A stretch of DNA of 64,000 nucleotides from Clostridia bacterium (GCA_017394805.1 JAFPXC010000013.1:118377-182376); one strand, 5' to 3'; shown: positions 1 to 8,683, counted from the first letter of the stretch. Program-made: numbers and translations. Notes: generated by a model not told the origin, from the letters alone.

Positions 1-813
1 CGCGAAAACGAGACCGTCGAAGAAGTGACGCAATACGAGTCAAAAGGCGCGGCGCTCACGGCGTTGTACGCGCACGAGGAAGAGTTTGACAAGTATTTCG
101 TGGGCGACTATCGCATGGCTTCCGTCGGTTGGCACGTTTTGGATATGATGGGCACCGCGATGGATATAAATCTCCTGTCGCAGTCTATGATGGATACCGA
201 CCTCTTGGCCGTTATCGACAGTCTGCCTTTGGAGGGCGCGCTAGCCGGCGTCAAGGACGGCATCAAGACGGCTTTGTCCAACTTCAACGTGCGTTTCGTG
301 TCCGACGTGTTCCAGCTCGATTTGGTGCCCGACGCGTTGGCCGTGGTGGCCGACCTCGTCGCCGAGGACGAACTTTTGGGTTCGCCTTTGTACATCAGCG
401 TGGACGCCAAGACGGGCACTTTGTCGTTGACGCCTTCTAACGCCCATCGCGGCGTATTGGGCTATATGGAGATCGCTTGGTTGCAAAATCAAGGTCTGTT
501 GTACATCATCGTGTCCTTGTTCTCCACGCGCACGCTGTTCTACGCCTACGCGCCCTTTATGGGATTGATCGCCGTCTTGTTGGGCCTCATTCGCGAGAAA
601 GAGAAGAAACTCGCGGAGGGCGGCGCCGTTGCTTCGGCCAACCCCAAGAAGGAGAAAAAAGCCAAGAAAGACAAGAAAGACAAGAAGCAAGAGAAGGTCG
701 AGCAGGCCTCGCAAGAGCAACCGCAACAAGAGAACGACGTTAGCGCGGACGACTTGTTGGAAGAGGAGCCGCAGGATGCGGCGGGCAGCGACATTCTGGA
801 CTTCGACGTATAA
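1..813 (+). CDS. Membrane protein with Lys-rich cytoplasmic tail, 5'-truncated, unknown function
   Basis: The reading frame is open from the first base of the window, so the true start lies upstream; a GTG at 25 is only an internal candidate. The visible part has a soluble acidic region, then one or two hydrophobic segments near residues 160-195 (around LLYIIVSLF and GLIAVLLGLI). A tail made mostly of Lys/Glu/Gln (KKEKKAKKDKKDKK) and an acidic end follow. This topology fits a membrane protein with a charged cytoplasmic tail. I do not recognise a family. The gene ends in a clear terminator directly downstream. Confidence 0.6.
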   Translation, partial: RENETVEEVTQYESKGAALTALYAHEEEFDKYFVGDYRMASVGWHVLDMMGTAMDINLLSQSMMDTDLLAVIDSLPLEGALAGVKDGIKTALSNFNVRFVSDVFQLDLVPDALAVVADLVAEDELLGSPLYISVDAKTGTLSLTPSNAHRGVLGYMEIAWLQNQGLLYIIVSLFSTRTLFYAYAPFMGLIAVLLGLIREKEKKLAEGGAVASANPKKEKKAKKDKKDKKQEKVEQASQEQPQQENDVSADDLLEEEPQDAAGSDILDFDV

Positions 814-822
814 ATAATCATG

Positions 823-857
823 CCCCCGCACGGCTCGGCCTTGCGGGGGATTTTTTG
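823..857 (+). terminator. Rho-independent terminator after the truncated membrane protein gene
   Basis: An 8-bp perfect stem, CCCCCGCA (823-830) with TGCGGGGG (842-849), is followed by a T-run. It lies 10 nt after the preceding stop codon. An ATG at 820 that could extend the next gene upstream falls at the foot of this hairpin, so it is unlikely to be a start. Confidence 0.85.
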
Positions 858-867
858 CGAGGGAATT

Positions 868-1746
868 ATGAAATACAAAGTCAACAGCCAAGAGATTACC
901 GACGAAGTGAAGCAAGCGGCGGACGGCGCGTTCGTGGACTTGCCTTGCGGCTTTACCCATTACAAAATCGAGGGCGAGACGGGCGAGTGGTGCGTGCTCA
1001 CCCACGGCTATGCCACGCCTTTGTACATCTACGACGAGGTCGCGGCGGCTTTGGTGGCGGCGGGCTACCGCGTTTTGCGGTACGACCTATTGGGGCGGGG
1101 GCTTTCCGAGCGCGTGGAGGCGGATTACACGCCCGCGCTGTTGGGCGCCCAACTTGCGCAGTTGGTCGACGCGCTTATCCCCGACGAGCGGTTTTATCTC
1201 TTCGGTACGTCCATGGGCGGCACGGTGACGACCACCTACGTGGCGGCGCATCCCGAACGCGTCAAAAAATTGGTATTGTACGCTTCTGCGGGTATGGTGT
1301 TCGACGCGCCCGCCTATATGAAACTCTGTCGGTGCAAAGGCGTCGGCGATTTGCTATTCGCCACGTTGGGAGCGGGGATCCTCACCAAGGGTTGCGCGTC
1401 CGAGTTGGCGCACCGTTCGCCCGAAGTGGTCGCCGCCTACCGCGACAAATTCGCCTACTACACCCAATTCAAGGGAATGATGCGTTGCGTGCTGAGCAGT
1501 CTTCGACACACCATTCTCAATTTCGACGAGGACCTCAAAGGCTACGTCGGCACGGCCGCGTCGGGCGTGCCCGTTTTGGTGGTGTGGGGCACCGAGGACA
1601 AGACCATGCCCTACTACCAGGCGGCCACTATGCAAAAAGTCATGCCCGCGATGCGTCTCGTCACCTTCGAGGGTTCGGGGCACGTCTTCCTCTACGACGA
1701 GCCCGAGCGGACGATGGCCGTCACGTTGCCGTTTTTGGCGGAGTGA
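868..1746 (+). CDS. Alpha/beta hydrolase
   Basis: This 292-residue protein has the alpha/beta-hydrolase layout. The nucleophile elbow GTSMGG places the catalytic Ser at about residue 115. An acid Asp sits at about 244 in VWGTEDKTMP, and His at about 272 in GSGHVFLYDEPE. The early motif THGYATPLYIYD supplies the oxyanion-hole region. The start at 868 is preferred to an in-frame ATG at 820 because it follows GAGGG and lies beyond the upstream terminator. There is no signal peptide, so a cytosolic esterase/lipase-like enzyme is likely; the substrate cannot be read from the sequence. It is monocistronic, between two terminators. Confidence 0.85.
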   Translation: MKYKVNSQEITDEVKQAADGAFVDLPCGFTHYKIEGETGEWCVLTHGYATPLYIYDEVAAALVAAGYRVLRYDLLGRGLSERVEADYTPALLGAQLAQLVDALIPDERFYLFGTSMGGTVTTTYVAAHPERVKKLVLYASAGMVFDAPAYMKLCRCKGVGDLLFATLGAGILTKGCASELAHRSPEVVAAYRDKFAYYTQFKGMMRCVLSSLRHTILNFDEDLKGYVGTAASGVPVLVVWGTEDKTMPYYQAATMQKVMPAMRLVTFEGSGHVFLYDEPERTMAVTLPFLAE

Positions 1747-1785
1747 CCGAAATAGGGGGGATACGTATATCCCCGAAACGAGCAA

Positions 1786-1822
1786 AAAGCGGCGAGGACT
1801 GTGCCTCGCCGCTTTGTTTTTG
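1786..1822. terminator. Bidirectional terminator between hydrolase and glycerate kinase genes
   Basis: A 12-bp perfect stem AAAGCGGCGAGG (1786-1797) / CCTCGCCGCTTT (1804-1815) has T-rich sequence on its right and A-rich sequence on its left. It can therefore stop both converging transcripts. Confidence 0.8.
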
Positions 1823-1828
1823 TTTCGG

Positions 1829-2917
1829 TTATCGGCGGATATTATCCGCCACCCAATCGGCCAATTCGTCCGCTGCCTTGCGTAAGGTTTCTCGCGCTTC
1901 CTTGCGGTAATCGGGGGTGGTTTGGTACTTGGCGGTGGTGAATACCGCGTCGAGTCCCCACGCCGCGTAGTCGAGCCCTGCTTGGGCCTGTCCCACCAAA
2001 GCGACCACTTTGGACTTGCAGCGGCTGATAATGCCGTCTATCACCTTGCCTTGGAAACTCTGGTCGTCCAGACATCCTTCGCCCGTCACCACGAGGTCGG
2101 CGTTGCGTACCGTTTCGTCGAATCCGACGGCGTCCAATACGGCGTCTATACCGCGCCGTCTTCTTCCGCCCAAAAAGGCCACGACGCCCGCGCCCAGACC
2201 GCCCGCCGCGCCCGCGCCTTCCCCGTCGAACTCGGTTTTGCCGTCCGCTGTGAGAATGGCGGCCACTTTGCGCAATCCCTCGTCCAACAGGGGCAAGGTT
2301 TCGTCCGTCGCGCCTTTTTGCCTGCCGTAGACGTAGGCCGCGCCGTTCGGGCCGTAGAGGGGATTTTTGACGTCGCAGAGGGCCGTTACGTCGTGCGGCG
2401 CGGCGTATTCTATGCGTTGGACCGCGGCGAGCGTACCGCCCGTGGGCACGAAGTAGCGTTCGCCGTCCCAAAAGCGGCATCCCAAGGCCGCCGCCATGCC
2501 GCACCCCAGGTCGTTGGTGGCGCTGCCGCCCAACCCCAACAAAATGCGTTTGGCACCCAGCGCTTCGGCCTCGCGTATCATTTCGCCCACGCCGTAGGTG
2601 GTGGCGTGCAATACGTCGGGCGGATCGACGAGGGGCAGTCCCGCCGCTTGCGCCGTTTCGACGACGGCGAGGTCGCCCGCCAGCAGAAACTGCGCTTCGA
2701 CCTTTTCAAACAGGGGGCCCGTCACCGTGCGCTTGATCGTGCGGACGGGCATGGCGGCCGCCAGACATTCCACCAATCCTTCGCCCCCGTCCGATACGGG
2801 CACGGCGGAAATTTGCGCGGACGGAAAACGACGGCGCAAGCGGTCGCTTACGCAGTCGGCTATCTCCACGGCAGACAACGTGCCCTTGAAACTATCCGTT
2901 GCAATGACGATCTTCAT
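1829..2917 (-). CDS. glxK: Glycerate kinase (GlxK/GarK family)
   Basis: It phosphorylates D-glycerate with ATP to give 2- or 3-phosphoglycerate in the cytosol. The 362-residue length and the N-terminal motif KIVIATDSFKGTLSA are typical of the family. Further family motifs are PVSDGGEGLVE, GLGGSATNDLGCGMAAALG and VVTGEGCLDDQS. The start was placed at the ATG at 2917, preceded by GAGGA at 8-nt spacing, rather than at the upstream in-frame start at 2962. The gene stands alone and converges on the hydrolase gene. No glyoxylate or tartronate genes are adjacent, so the pathway feeding it is not shown here. Confidence 0.92.
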   Translation of the reverse strand: MKIVIATDSFKGTLSAVEIADCVSDRLRRRFPSAQISAVPVSDGGEGLVECLAAAMPVRTIKRTVTGPLFEKVEAQFLLAGDLAVVETAQAAGLPLVDPPDVLHATTYGVGEMIREAEALGAKRILLGLGGSATNDLGCGMAAALGCRFWDGERYFVPTGGTLAAVQRIEYAAPHDVTALCDVKNPLYGPNGAAYVYGRQKGATDETLPLLDEGLRKVAAILTADGKTEFDGEGAGAAGGLGAGVVAFLGGRRRRGIDAVLDAVGFDETVRNADLVVTGEGCLDDQSFQGKVIDGIISRCKSKVVALVGQAQAGLDYAAWGLDAVFTTAKYQTTPDYRKEARETLRKAADELADWVADNIRR

Positions 2918-3132
2918 ATCCCATTCCTCGTGTGTTCGGTCCAATGCCGTTCTTGTGCCCATTTGCGTGGGCGCCTATATCGGCAGTATACCATATCCGC
3001 TCACCGTTTGCCAAGACTGCGCGGCACATTTTGTATGCCGTTTTTGTGCGGTGTCGGATCGTTCCGAGGTCGGTACCCTTGTCGGGTAGAATGTTCTGCG
3101 CTGTGTATATTTCCCTTGATTGCGTATCGTCG

Positions 3133-4545
3133 TCAACAGACCTTGTAGATTTTGCCGTCTATTCCTTCTCCCTCTTGTTTATCCTTGTCCCAGGTCTTCA
3201 TCTCTACCAGGTTCCAACTATTCGTGGCAAGGTAGGTCGAGCCCATCCGCGTATAGGTGCAACCGGCCTGGTATTCGGCGGGTTTCTCTTCTTTTTTCTT
3301 GCGCGAAGAGGACTGATTGTCGTCGTTGCCCGCCATCCGCTCGAGAATGAACATCACGACGGCAAATATCACGATAAGGATACACCCTATGACGTAAAGG
3401 AAGGTTTCGAACCCGTTTGAACAGCCGATTTTGGCGAACAGAATGGTTGCGACGATGAGGCACAATTCGCCGATGATGATGACCGCTAATCCTGCCATAC
3501 CGCCCACCTTCACGCCCAGCAGAATGCCGCCCGTGGCCACGCACACCAACGCGATGATACCGAGAACCACCGCCGCCGTGTGCATTTTGTCGTAGTTTTT
3601 GATGACTTTCGGCTCTTTGGGCTTTTTCTTCTTGTTTTTGGGCTGTCGCACTTTGGGCTCGCTCAGCAAGACCAATTCGTCGCTGTAAGGCGGCTTGTCA
3701 TCGAATATCACGTCCGAAATGGCGACCGCTTGCGTCGTCGTCATAGACGCGTCTTCGCGCGGCGCGATGTCTATATCCATCCAATCGTCATCTTCCGCTC
3801 GCGCTTCCTCGGGCAAGAAGGCCCCGTACGCGTTGCCGTTCGATTGTGCGGGTACGGCATTCCCTGCGACGGGACGGACCGCACCACTTGGGAAGCCGCT
3901 CTGCGCCGAAGCGGGTTTCGTCGCGGATGGCGCATAGGCGGGCGAAGTGGGACGAACCGTGTTGGGCGCAAGGGCGCCTGCCTGCGGCGCGTCGCCGCGG
4001 GTTTTCTCTCGCGCGGGCTTTCTCTCTTCTTCCTCTTCGGTTTGCCGCGCCAATGCGCATTCGACGCAGGTCAACACGAAGACGATACAAGTGAGTGCGC
4101 ATAGCGCGACCCAAATCGCCGCCCAAAAATACAATCCGCTCTGTGTTCGGAAGAGCCATCGCGTAAGGGGATAAAATACATCTGCTGCCGATACGTAGGA
4201 CGGTGCTATGCCACCCAATCCCGTGAAGGCAAGGAGAGTGCTGAATAATCGGACTTGTTCGTACAAAGAATAACCCAGTGCGCCGCCATACAGAACGGCC
4301 GCGCAGATCCGCAATCCCGTTTTGTCCTTTTTTACGCCGATACCTACCAATATCAACGCCACCAAAAGCGCCAATATCGAGCCGAACAAGGGCAAGAGTG
4401 CGGGCAAGAGTGCGGGAATATCCACCGAACCGCCATGCTCCCAAGCGCCTGTCGCGGGTAGCAACTGAAACAGCCCATCCGTCATCGACAGTAGCAAGAC
4501 GAGAACACCGAAGATAATAATAGTAATCCCAATGGTTTTTTTCAT
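3133..4545 (-). CDS. Multi-pass membrane protein with long Pro/Ala-rich linker, unknown function
   Basis: About 470 residues. An N-terminal helix (KKTIGITIIIFGVLVLLL) and three more hydrophobic stretches fill the first ~165 residues. A low-complexity Pro/Ala/Glu linker follows, then a Lys-rich segment (PKNKKKKPKEPK), then a second cluster of about three helices. The tail of about 60 residues contains a Ser/Lys patch. The start at 4545 follows AAGGAG; the in-frame start at 4596 would overlap the preceding lipoprotein gene. It lies just downstream of that gene on the same strand (41 nt), so they are probably co-transcribed. No catalytic motif is seen. Confidence 0.75.
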   Translation of the reverse strand: MKKTIGITIIIFGVLVLLLSMTDGLFQLLPATGAWEHGGSVDIPALLPALLPLFGSILALLVALILVGIGVKKDKTGLRICAAVLYGGALGYSLYEQVRLFSTLLAFTGLGGIAPSYVSAADVFYPLTRWLFRTQSGLYFWAAIWVALCALTCIVFVLTCVECALARQTEEEEERKPAREKTRGDAPQAGALAPNTVRPTSPAYAPSATKPASAQSGFPSGAVRPVAGNAVPAQSNGNAYGAFLPEEARAEDDDWMDIDIAPREDASMTTTQAVAISDVIFDDKPPYSDELVLLSEPKVRQPKNKKKKPKEPKVIKNYDKMHTAAVVLGIIALVCVATGGILLGVKVGGMAGLAVIIIGELCLIVATILFAKIGCSNGFETFLYVIGCILIVIFAVVMFILERMAGNDDNQSSSRKKKEEKPAEYQAGCTYTRMGSTYLATNSWNLVEMKTWDKDKQEGEGIDGKIYKVC

Positions 4546-4586
4546 GTCCTTTCTCCTTTGAACCTTATGAATATCATTTAGTCGTT

Positions 4587-6683
4587 TTATTTCCACGGGG
4601 TGGGAACGCCGTCCACGTAATGCCAGTAGTTACCCGCCTCGGTGGGTTGTGTGGCGCTGTAGTAGTAGCGGATGGCGTCTAACAATGCGGTATTTCCTGA
4701 CATAATGTCGATCGATTCCCACTGCGCAGATGTTCCCTTATAGAGGACGAATCTCAAGGCTTTACAGTAATCGAATGCACTCCAACAAATAGACGTCACA
4801 CTGTCGGGGATAAAGACAGCGGTCAAGTTAAAGCAGTACTGAAGCATGCCTTCTCCAATGGTTGTCATGCTGTCTGGAATGCTAATAGAGGGCAATGCGC
4901 TACAGCCACTGAACGCATAAGGCCAAATATAGGTCACACTGCCGGGGATATCCACATCGTACAATCTGCTACAGTTGTAGAATGCAAATTCCCTGATATA
5001 GGTCACGCTCGCGGGGATGGTGATAGATGTCAAACCAGTACACCCATAGAACGCATGATCCCAGATAGTGGTCAGTTGGCTACCCTCGGCAAAGGTAACA
5101 GTGTTCAACCCAGTACACTTATAGAATGCATATTCCCCAATATGGGTCACGCTATGGGGAATGGTGATAGAGGTCAACCCGCTACAGCGAGAGAATGCAT
5201 GATCGCAGATAGTGATCACGCTATTGGGAATAGTGATAGAGGTCAACCCGCTACAGCTCTCGAACGCCCGGTTCCCAATCGCAGTCACGGGTTTGCCTTG
5301 GTAGATCGCGGGGACTACCACCTCGGTATCGCTACCAATATATCTAGAAACATGATATTCATTTAATGATAGATAGTACTGCAAGCCTTGGGTACCCGAC
5401 TGTGCAGAGGGGCCAGCCGTCTCTTCCCACACGGTGGGAACGCCGTCCACGTAATGCCAGTAGTTACCCGCCTCGGTGGGTTGGGTGGCGCTGTACAGAA
5501 TTAGAGCGTCATCGATATAACCTCGATTAAGCCCATCTATATCGATGGAAATGTACTCTTCAAACGTGCCGCGATAAAAAACCGCATTCAATCGATCACA
5601 ATAGCAACACGCGTTACCTCCTATTTCGGCTATACTTCGCGGCAAAACAATGGATATAAGTTGAGTGCAATTGTAAAAGGCACCCTGTCCGATAGAGATG
5701 ACACCCTCGGGAATGGTGATAGAGGTCAATTCGCTACAGCCAGAGAACGCACCGTCCCCAATAGAGGTCACGAGTTTGTCTTGGTAGAACGCGGGGATTT
5801 CCACCTCGGTATCGCTACCAATATATCCCGTCACGGTATATTTACCGTCAGCCAAAGCATATTGAAAGTCTTGCGTCCCTTGCTGCGCAGAGTAATTCGA
5901 CGTTCCTTCCCACTCGGTGGGAACGCCGTCCACGTAATGCCAAAAATTGCCCTTTTCGATAGGCTCGGTCTCGCTGTAATAGTAGCGAGTTGCCGCGACA
6001 AGGTCACGGTTGTACATCTGAATAACGATGCGGTCCCAATCTTCGCTATCCCCCATAAAGAAGACGGTACTCAACCTGTCGCATCCTTCGAAAGCCCGGC
6101 TCGCGACTCTACGCACGTTTGCGCCGATTACCACGTGATTCAACCTGCTACAGCCGCTGAACGCATCTTCCCCGATAGAGGTCACGCTGTCGGGTATCGT
6201 GACAGAGGTCAATTCGCTACAGCCATAGAACGCACCGTCCCCAATAGAGGTCACGCTGTCGGGAATGATGATAGAAATTAACCCGCTACAGTCATAGAAC
6301 GCATACCCCCCGATAGAGGTCACGCTGTCGGGGATGGTGATGGAAGTCAACCCGCTACAGACCGAGAACGCATATTCTCCGATAGAGGTTACACTATCGG
6401 GGATGTTGATAGAAATCAAGTTAGAGCAACCCGCGAAAGCCCTGTCCTTGATGGCGACAACAGGTTTTCCTTTATACGAGCGCGGGATAAAAGCGACCAA
6501 TCGATCGTCATTCTTCACGGAATAGCCTGTGACCGCCATACCATCGCCCACATCCGAAAACTCCAGATCCAAACTTTTGTTAGGCTGTATGCGTTGCAAA
6601 TATAACGGACCGCACGCGGACAAAAGAAGCGCAGTGGTCGCCATCGTCAAAACTATCCCCAGCCAAATCGTAAATCTTTTCAT
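4587..6683 (-). CDS. BspA-like leucine-rich-repeat surface lipoprotein
   Basis: This 698-residue protein starts with a lipoprotein signal (hydrophobic core then LLSAC, lipid-attachment Cys at 24). It then carries many LRR_5 (TpLRR/BspA) repeats of the form SVTSIGxxAFxxCSxLTSITIPD. The repeats fall into three blocks, each closed by a near-identical cassette with the core WHYVDGVPT, preceded by a TQPTEAGNY-like stretch. Blocks two and three open with a segment resembling YxGSDTEVxxPAxYQ. BspA-like proteins are cell-surface adhesion or ligand-binding proteins in gut and oral bacteria; the ligand here is unknown. A membrane-protein gene follows it, and an XRE regulator is divergent upstream. Confidence 0.9.
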   Translation of the reverse strand: MKRFTIWLGIVLTMATTALLLSACGPLYLQRIQPNKSLDLEFSDVGDGMAVTGYSVKNDDRLVAFIPRSYKGKPVVAIKDRAFAGCSNLISINIPDSVTSIGEYAFSVCSGLTSITIPDSVTSIGGYAFYDCSGLISIIIPDSVTSIGDGAFYGCSELTSVTIPDSVTSIGEDAFSGCSRLNHVVIGANVRRVASRAFEGCDRLSTVFFMGDSEDWDRIVIQMYNRDLVAATRYYYSETEPIEKGNFWHYVDGVPTEWEGTSNYSAQQGTQDFQYALADGKYTVTGYIGSDTEVEIPAFYQDKLVTSIGDGAFSGCSELTSITIPEGVISIGQGAFYNCTQLISIVLPRSIAEIGGNACCYCDRLNAVFYRGTFEEYISIDIDGLNRGYIDDALILYSATQPTEAGNYWHYVDGVPTVWEETAGPSAQSGTQGLQYYLSLNEYHVSRYIGSDTEVVVPAIYQGKPVTAIGNRAFESCSGLTSITIPNSVITICDHAFSRCSGLTSITIPHSVTHIGEYAFYKCTGLNTVTFAEGSQLTTIWDHAFYGCTGLTSITIPASVTYIREFAFYNCSRLYDVDIPGSVTYIWPYAFSGCSALPSISIPDSMTTIGEGMLQYCFNLTAVFIPDSVTSICWSAFDYCKALRFVLYKGTSAQWESIDIMSGNTALLDAIRYYYSATQPTEAGNYWHYVDGVPTPWK

Positions 6684-6782
6684 TTTCTCGTTCTCCTTAC
6701 GTTTTGGGCTCCGCAGTTAAGCCAATCGGGAGCCCCAAAAAAAATATGGTAAATGATTAGAATAGTATAATGGTATCATATA

Positions 6783-6822
6783 TAGCCCACATAGGTCAAT
6801 AGTTTGGGCTACAATTAGCCCA
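6783..6822. promoter_or_regulatory. Three phased TAGCCCA sites between LRR lipoprotein and XRE regulator genes
   Basis: TAGCCCA occurs at 6783-6789, inverted (TGGGCTA) at 6805-6811, and direct again at 6816-6822. The starts are 22 and 11 bp apart, i.e. two and one DNA turns, so all three lie on the same face. They sit between divergent genes near AT-rich -10-like sequences (6765-6785). This suggests operators for the adjacent XRE-type protein, by inference only. Confidence 0.5.
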
Positions 6823-6867
6823 CCCGATTTTGAAAAGGATGAGATTTTGCAAGAGGAGATAGGGCTT

Positions 6868-7110
6868 ATGGACGTATGTGAAGCAGTCAAAACGCGCATC
6901 TATAGCTTGTGTGCGCAACGCGGTATCAGCATCAACAAATTGGCGACAGAGGCGGGCTTGTCCCGTTCGTCGCTCAAAAATATTCTGTATGGGAAAAGCC
7001 GCAACCCCGGCATTGTTACCATCAAAATCCTTTGCGACGGATTGAATATGAGTTTGGCGCAGTTCTTTGACGCAGAGCCCTTTAGCGCTTTGGACCAGGA
7101 GATCAAATAG
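6868..7110 (+). CDS. XRE-family helix-turn-helix regulator
   Basis: This 80-residue protein consists almost entirely of a Cro/CI-type HTH: KTRIYSLCAQRGISINKLATEAGLSRSSLKNILYG, then a helix typical of single-domain XRE proteins (TIKILCDGLNMSLAQFF). The ATG at 6868 is chosen over a TTG at 6847 because AGGAG (6853-6857) precedes it at workable spacing. It is divergent from the LRR lipoprotein gene with phased inverted repeats between them. That makes it a candidate regulator of that gene and of itself. There is no ligand or peptidase domain. Confidence 0.85.
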   Translation: MDVCEAVKTRIYSLCAQRGISINKLATEAGLSRSSLKNILYGKSRNPGIVTIKILCDGLNMSLAQFFDAEPFSALDQEIK

Positions 7111-7336
7111 TGCCCGCGCCCCTCTTAAAGTGCGCCTGCCGTAACCGAAAACCCCATGGACGTACCGAGCAAATCGCAACGAAAGGGGCGTAGACCCATC
7201 CGAGCCGGGCGGTGAAAGCACGCGTCGCGGTCTCGTTGGGGGGCAAACGGCGGATTTGCGCCCCCACGCAGGTTGAAATCGGCATAAAAAAGCGCAAAAA
7301 ACATATACTTTTAGTATATTTTTTGTCTAAAAAGAA
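7111..7336. other. Intergenic region with one strong hairpin, no gene seen
   Basis: About 225 bases of GC-rich sequence between the XRE gene and the next promoter. One strong stem is visible: GGGGGGCAAA (7238-7247) with TTTGCGCCCCC (7255-7265), one bulged G. It has no following T-run, so it is not a standard terminator. No convincing start codon with a ribosome binding site was found. Confidence 0.4.
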
Positions 7337-7365
7337 TTGCAAAATACGCGAGGGCGTGATAGAAT
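7337..7365 (+). promoter_or_regulatory. Sigma-A-type promoter for the 7408-8554 gene pair
   Basis: TTGCAA (7337-7342) and TAGAAT (7360-7365) are separated by 17 bp. They lie about 40 bp before the ATG at 7408, which follows GGAGG. Confidence 0.6.
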
Positions 7366-7407
7366 AGTTATAGATTATGCATCGTAAGGTGTATTTTGGA
7401 GGGATAT

Positions 7408-7677
7408 ATGACGGATAACAACAGTTTGTTTTTGGCCGTGATGATCATCGGTTACGTGATTTTGGGCTTGTTGACCATCGGCGTCATCATCAAAATCGCG
7501 TCCGTGTACGCTCGGTACAAAGAGAGTAAGAAAGGTGCCGCCATCGAGTTGAAAGATTACAAGGTGTTGGCCATCGCACAAGAGCAAGGCGAGACCACCA
7601 TTCTTTGCAAGGGAGTGGAGGATCTTCCCGCAGAAGATACCAACGTGGTAGTGGCCGCAGACGGCGAGGAGGCGTAA
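7408..7677 (+). CDS. Small single-pass membrane protein, unknown function
   Basis: 89 residues. One N-terminal transmembrane segment (SLFLAVMIIGYVILGLLTIGVIIKI, split across residues ~6-30) is followed by a basic stretch and a short acidic soluble tail. The start at 7408 has GGAGG directly upstream; a TTG at 7396 in the same frame overlaps that ribosome binding site. The gene is followed after 1 nt by the next membrane protein gene, so the two are translationally close and probably act together. I do not recognise the family. Confidence 0.7.
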   Translation: MTDNNSLFLAVMIIGYVILGLLTIGVIIKIASVYARYKESKKGAAIELKDYKVLAIAQEQGETTILCKGVEDLPAEDTNVVVAADGEEA

Positions 7678-7678
7678 T

Positions 7679-8554
7679 ATGACAACTATGTTTACCGTGT
7701 TTTGGATTGTAGTCGTAGTCGTGTTGGGCCTGGACTTCATCGGCGCCATCGTGCTGTGCCTGTTGGAGAACAAACTCAAAAAGCAACGCCCCGATAACGC
7801 CAACGAGTTGGATATCGAGAACGTGACCACCCACACCGAGGGCGAGGACGTGTATCTGCACGTTACCGACGGTATCGTACACGTCATCAAAGAATTGCCC
7901 GCCGCCGAGGTCGTAGTCAAAGAGGTCGTCAAAGAGGTCGAAGTCGTCAAAGAAGTCGAGGCGGAGCAAGCCGCCGAGGCCGAGCAACCCGCCGCAGAGG
8001 AGGAGATTGCGGGCGACGCCACCGAGGGCGAAGTCGAGTTGGACGCCGAGGGCAGAGTGGTCTTCATCGCTTCCGAGCAAAAGCAGACCTATTTGGACAA
8101 ATTGGCCGCTTTGGACAAAGAGACTTACGCTTTGTACGAGGAATTGGTCAACTACTTGGTCTCCAAGGAGAACGTCAAGCAGATCACCACTTCCAACAAG
8201 GCCATCTTCAAATATAAGACCGACCGCTTGGTCATTTCCACCGTGCGTCGCGGCGTCATCACGTTGCAATTCATGTTGATCAACTCCAGCCTGGAGCGTT
8301 ATATGCGCGCCGAGGGTGCCAAGCAAATCAAGGTCACGCCCGTCACCATTCGTTTGGTTGACGAAGATACTTTGGCAAGAGCCAAGAGCACTGCCGACCT
8401 GACCATCGAATATTTGGAGCAAGAGAGAGTGTACAACGCCGAGCAAAAGAAGGCCGCCCGCAGAGAAGCGCGTCGCCTGAAAGCCGAGGCAGAGCGTGCC
8501 GCCGCCGCCGAAACGGCCGCTGCCGACACCACCGACACCACGGACGGCGAATAA
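7679..8554 (+). CDS. Membrane-anchored protein with charged C-terminal helices, unknown function
   Basis: 291 residues. An N-terminal transmembrane helix (VFWIVVVVVLGLDFIGAIVLCLL) is followed by an acidic Val/Glu/Lys repeat stretch (EVVVKEVVKEVEVVKEVEAE). A globular middle (YLDKLAALDKETYALYEELVNYL) and a C-terminal Ala/Arg/Glu helix predicted to be coiled coil complete it. GGAGG upstream overlaps the end of the preceding gene. The pair shares one promoter and ends in one terminator, giving a two-gene membrane unit. No enzyme motif is seen. Confidence 0.7.
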   Translation: MTTMFTVFWIVVVVVLGLDFIGAIVLCLLENKLKKQRPDNANELDIENVTTHTEGEDVYLHVTDGIVHVIKELPAAEVVVKEVVKEVEVVKEVEAEQAAEAEQPAAEEEIAGDATEGEVELDAEGRVVFIASEQKQTYLDKLAALDKETYALYEELVNYLVSKENVKQITTSNKAIFKYKTDRLVISTVRRGVITLQFMLINSSLERYMRAEGAKQIKVTPVTIRLVDEDTLARAKSTADLTIEYLEQERVYNAEQKKAARREARRLKAEAERAAAAETAAADTTDTTDGE

Positions 8555-8571
8555 TCACGTTATCACAAGAG

Positions 8572-8601
8572 ATAGCCGCAAGTTTTTGCGGCTATTTTTT
8601 T
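8572..8601 (+). terminator. Terminator after the membrane gene pair
   Basis: ATAGCCGCAA (8572-8581) pairs with TTGCGGCTAT (8586-8595), with a 4-nt loop, followed by seven Ts. Confidence 0.9.
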
Positions 8602-8632
8602 GTGCGGTTTTGCAAATAGTTTCGGCAATAAT

Positions 8633-8662
8633 TTGACATTATCCGCTATCCAAAACTACAAT
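8633..8662 (+). promoter_or_regulatory. Promoter of the MATE transporter gene
   Basis: TTGACA (8633-8638) and TACAAT (8657-8662) are spaced by 18 bp. The predicted transcription start falls at about 8669, on the first possible ATG. The real translation start is therefore either downstream or leaderless. Confidence 0.7.
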
Positions 8663-8683
8663 AGCAGTATGAAGAGATCTGGT

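Noticed and set aside
820..867. Upstream extension of the alpha/beta hydrolase start
   Set aside because: The ATG at 820 lies at the base of the terminator hairpin of the preceding gene.
241..1005. Long minus-strand open frame across the first genes
   Set aside because: It is the antisense shadow of GC-rich coding genes; composition is biased and no start signal is present.
1922..3148. Plus-strand 408-codon frame opposite glycerate kinase
   Set aside because: Antisense shadow; the minus strand encodes a clear glycerate kinase with a ribosome binding site.
6705..6737. GGGCTCC...GGGAGCCC inverted repeat as a terminator
   Set aside because: It is followed by A-rich sequence on the plus strand and lies in the 5' leader of the lipoprotein gene on the minus strand, so no U-tract is in the right place.
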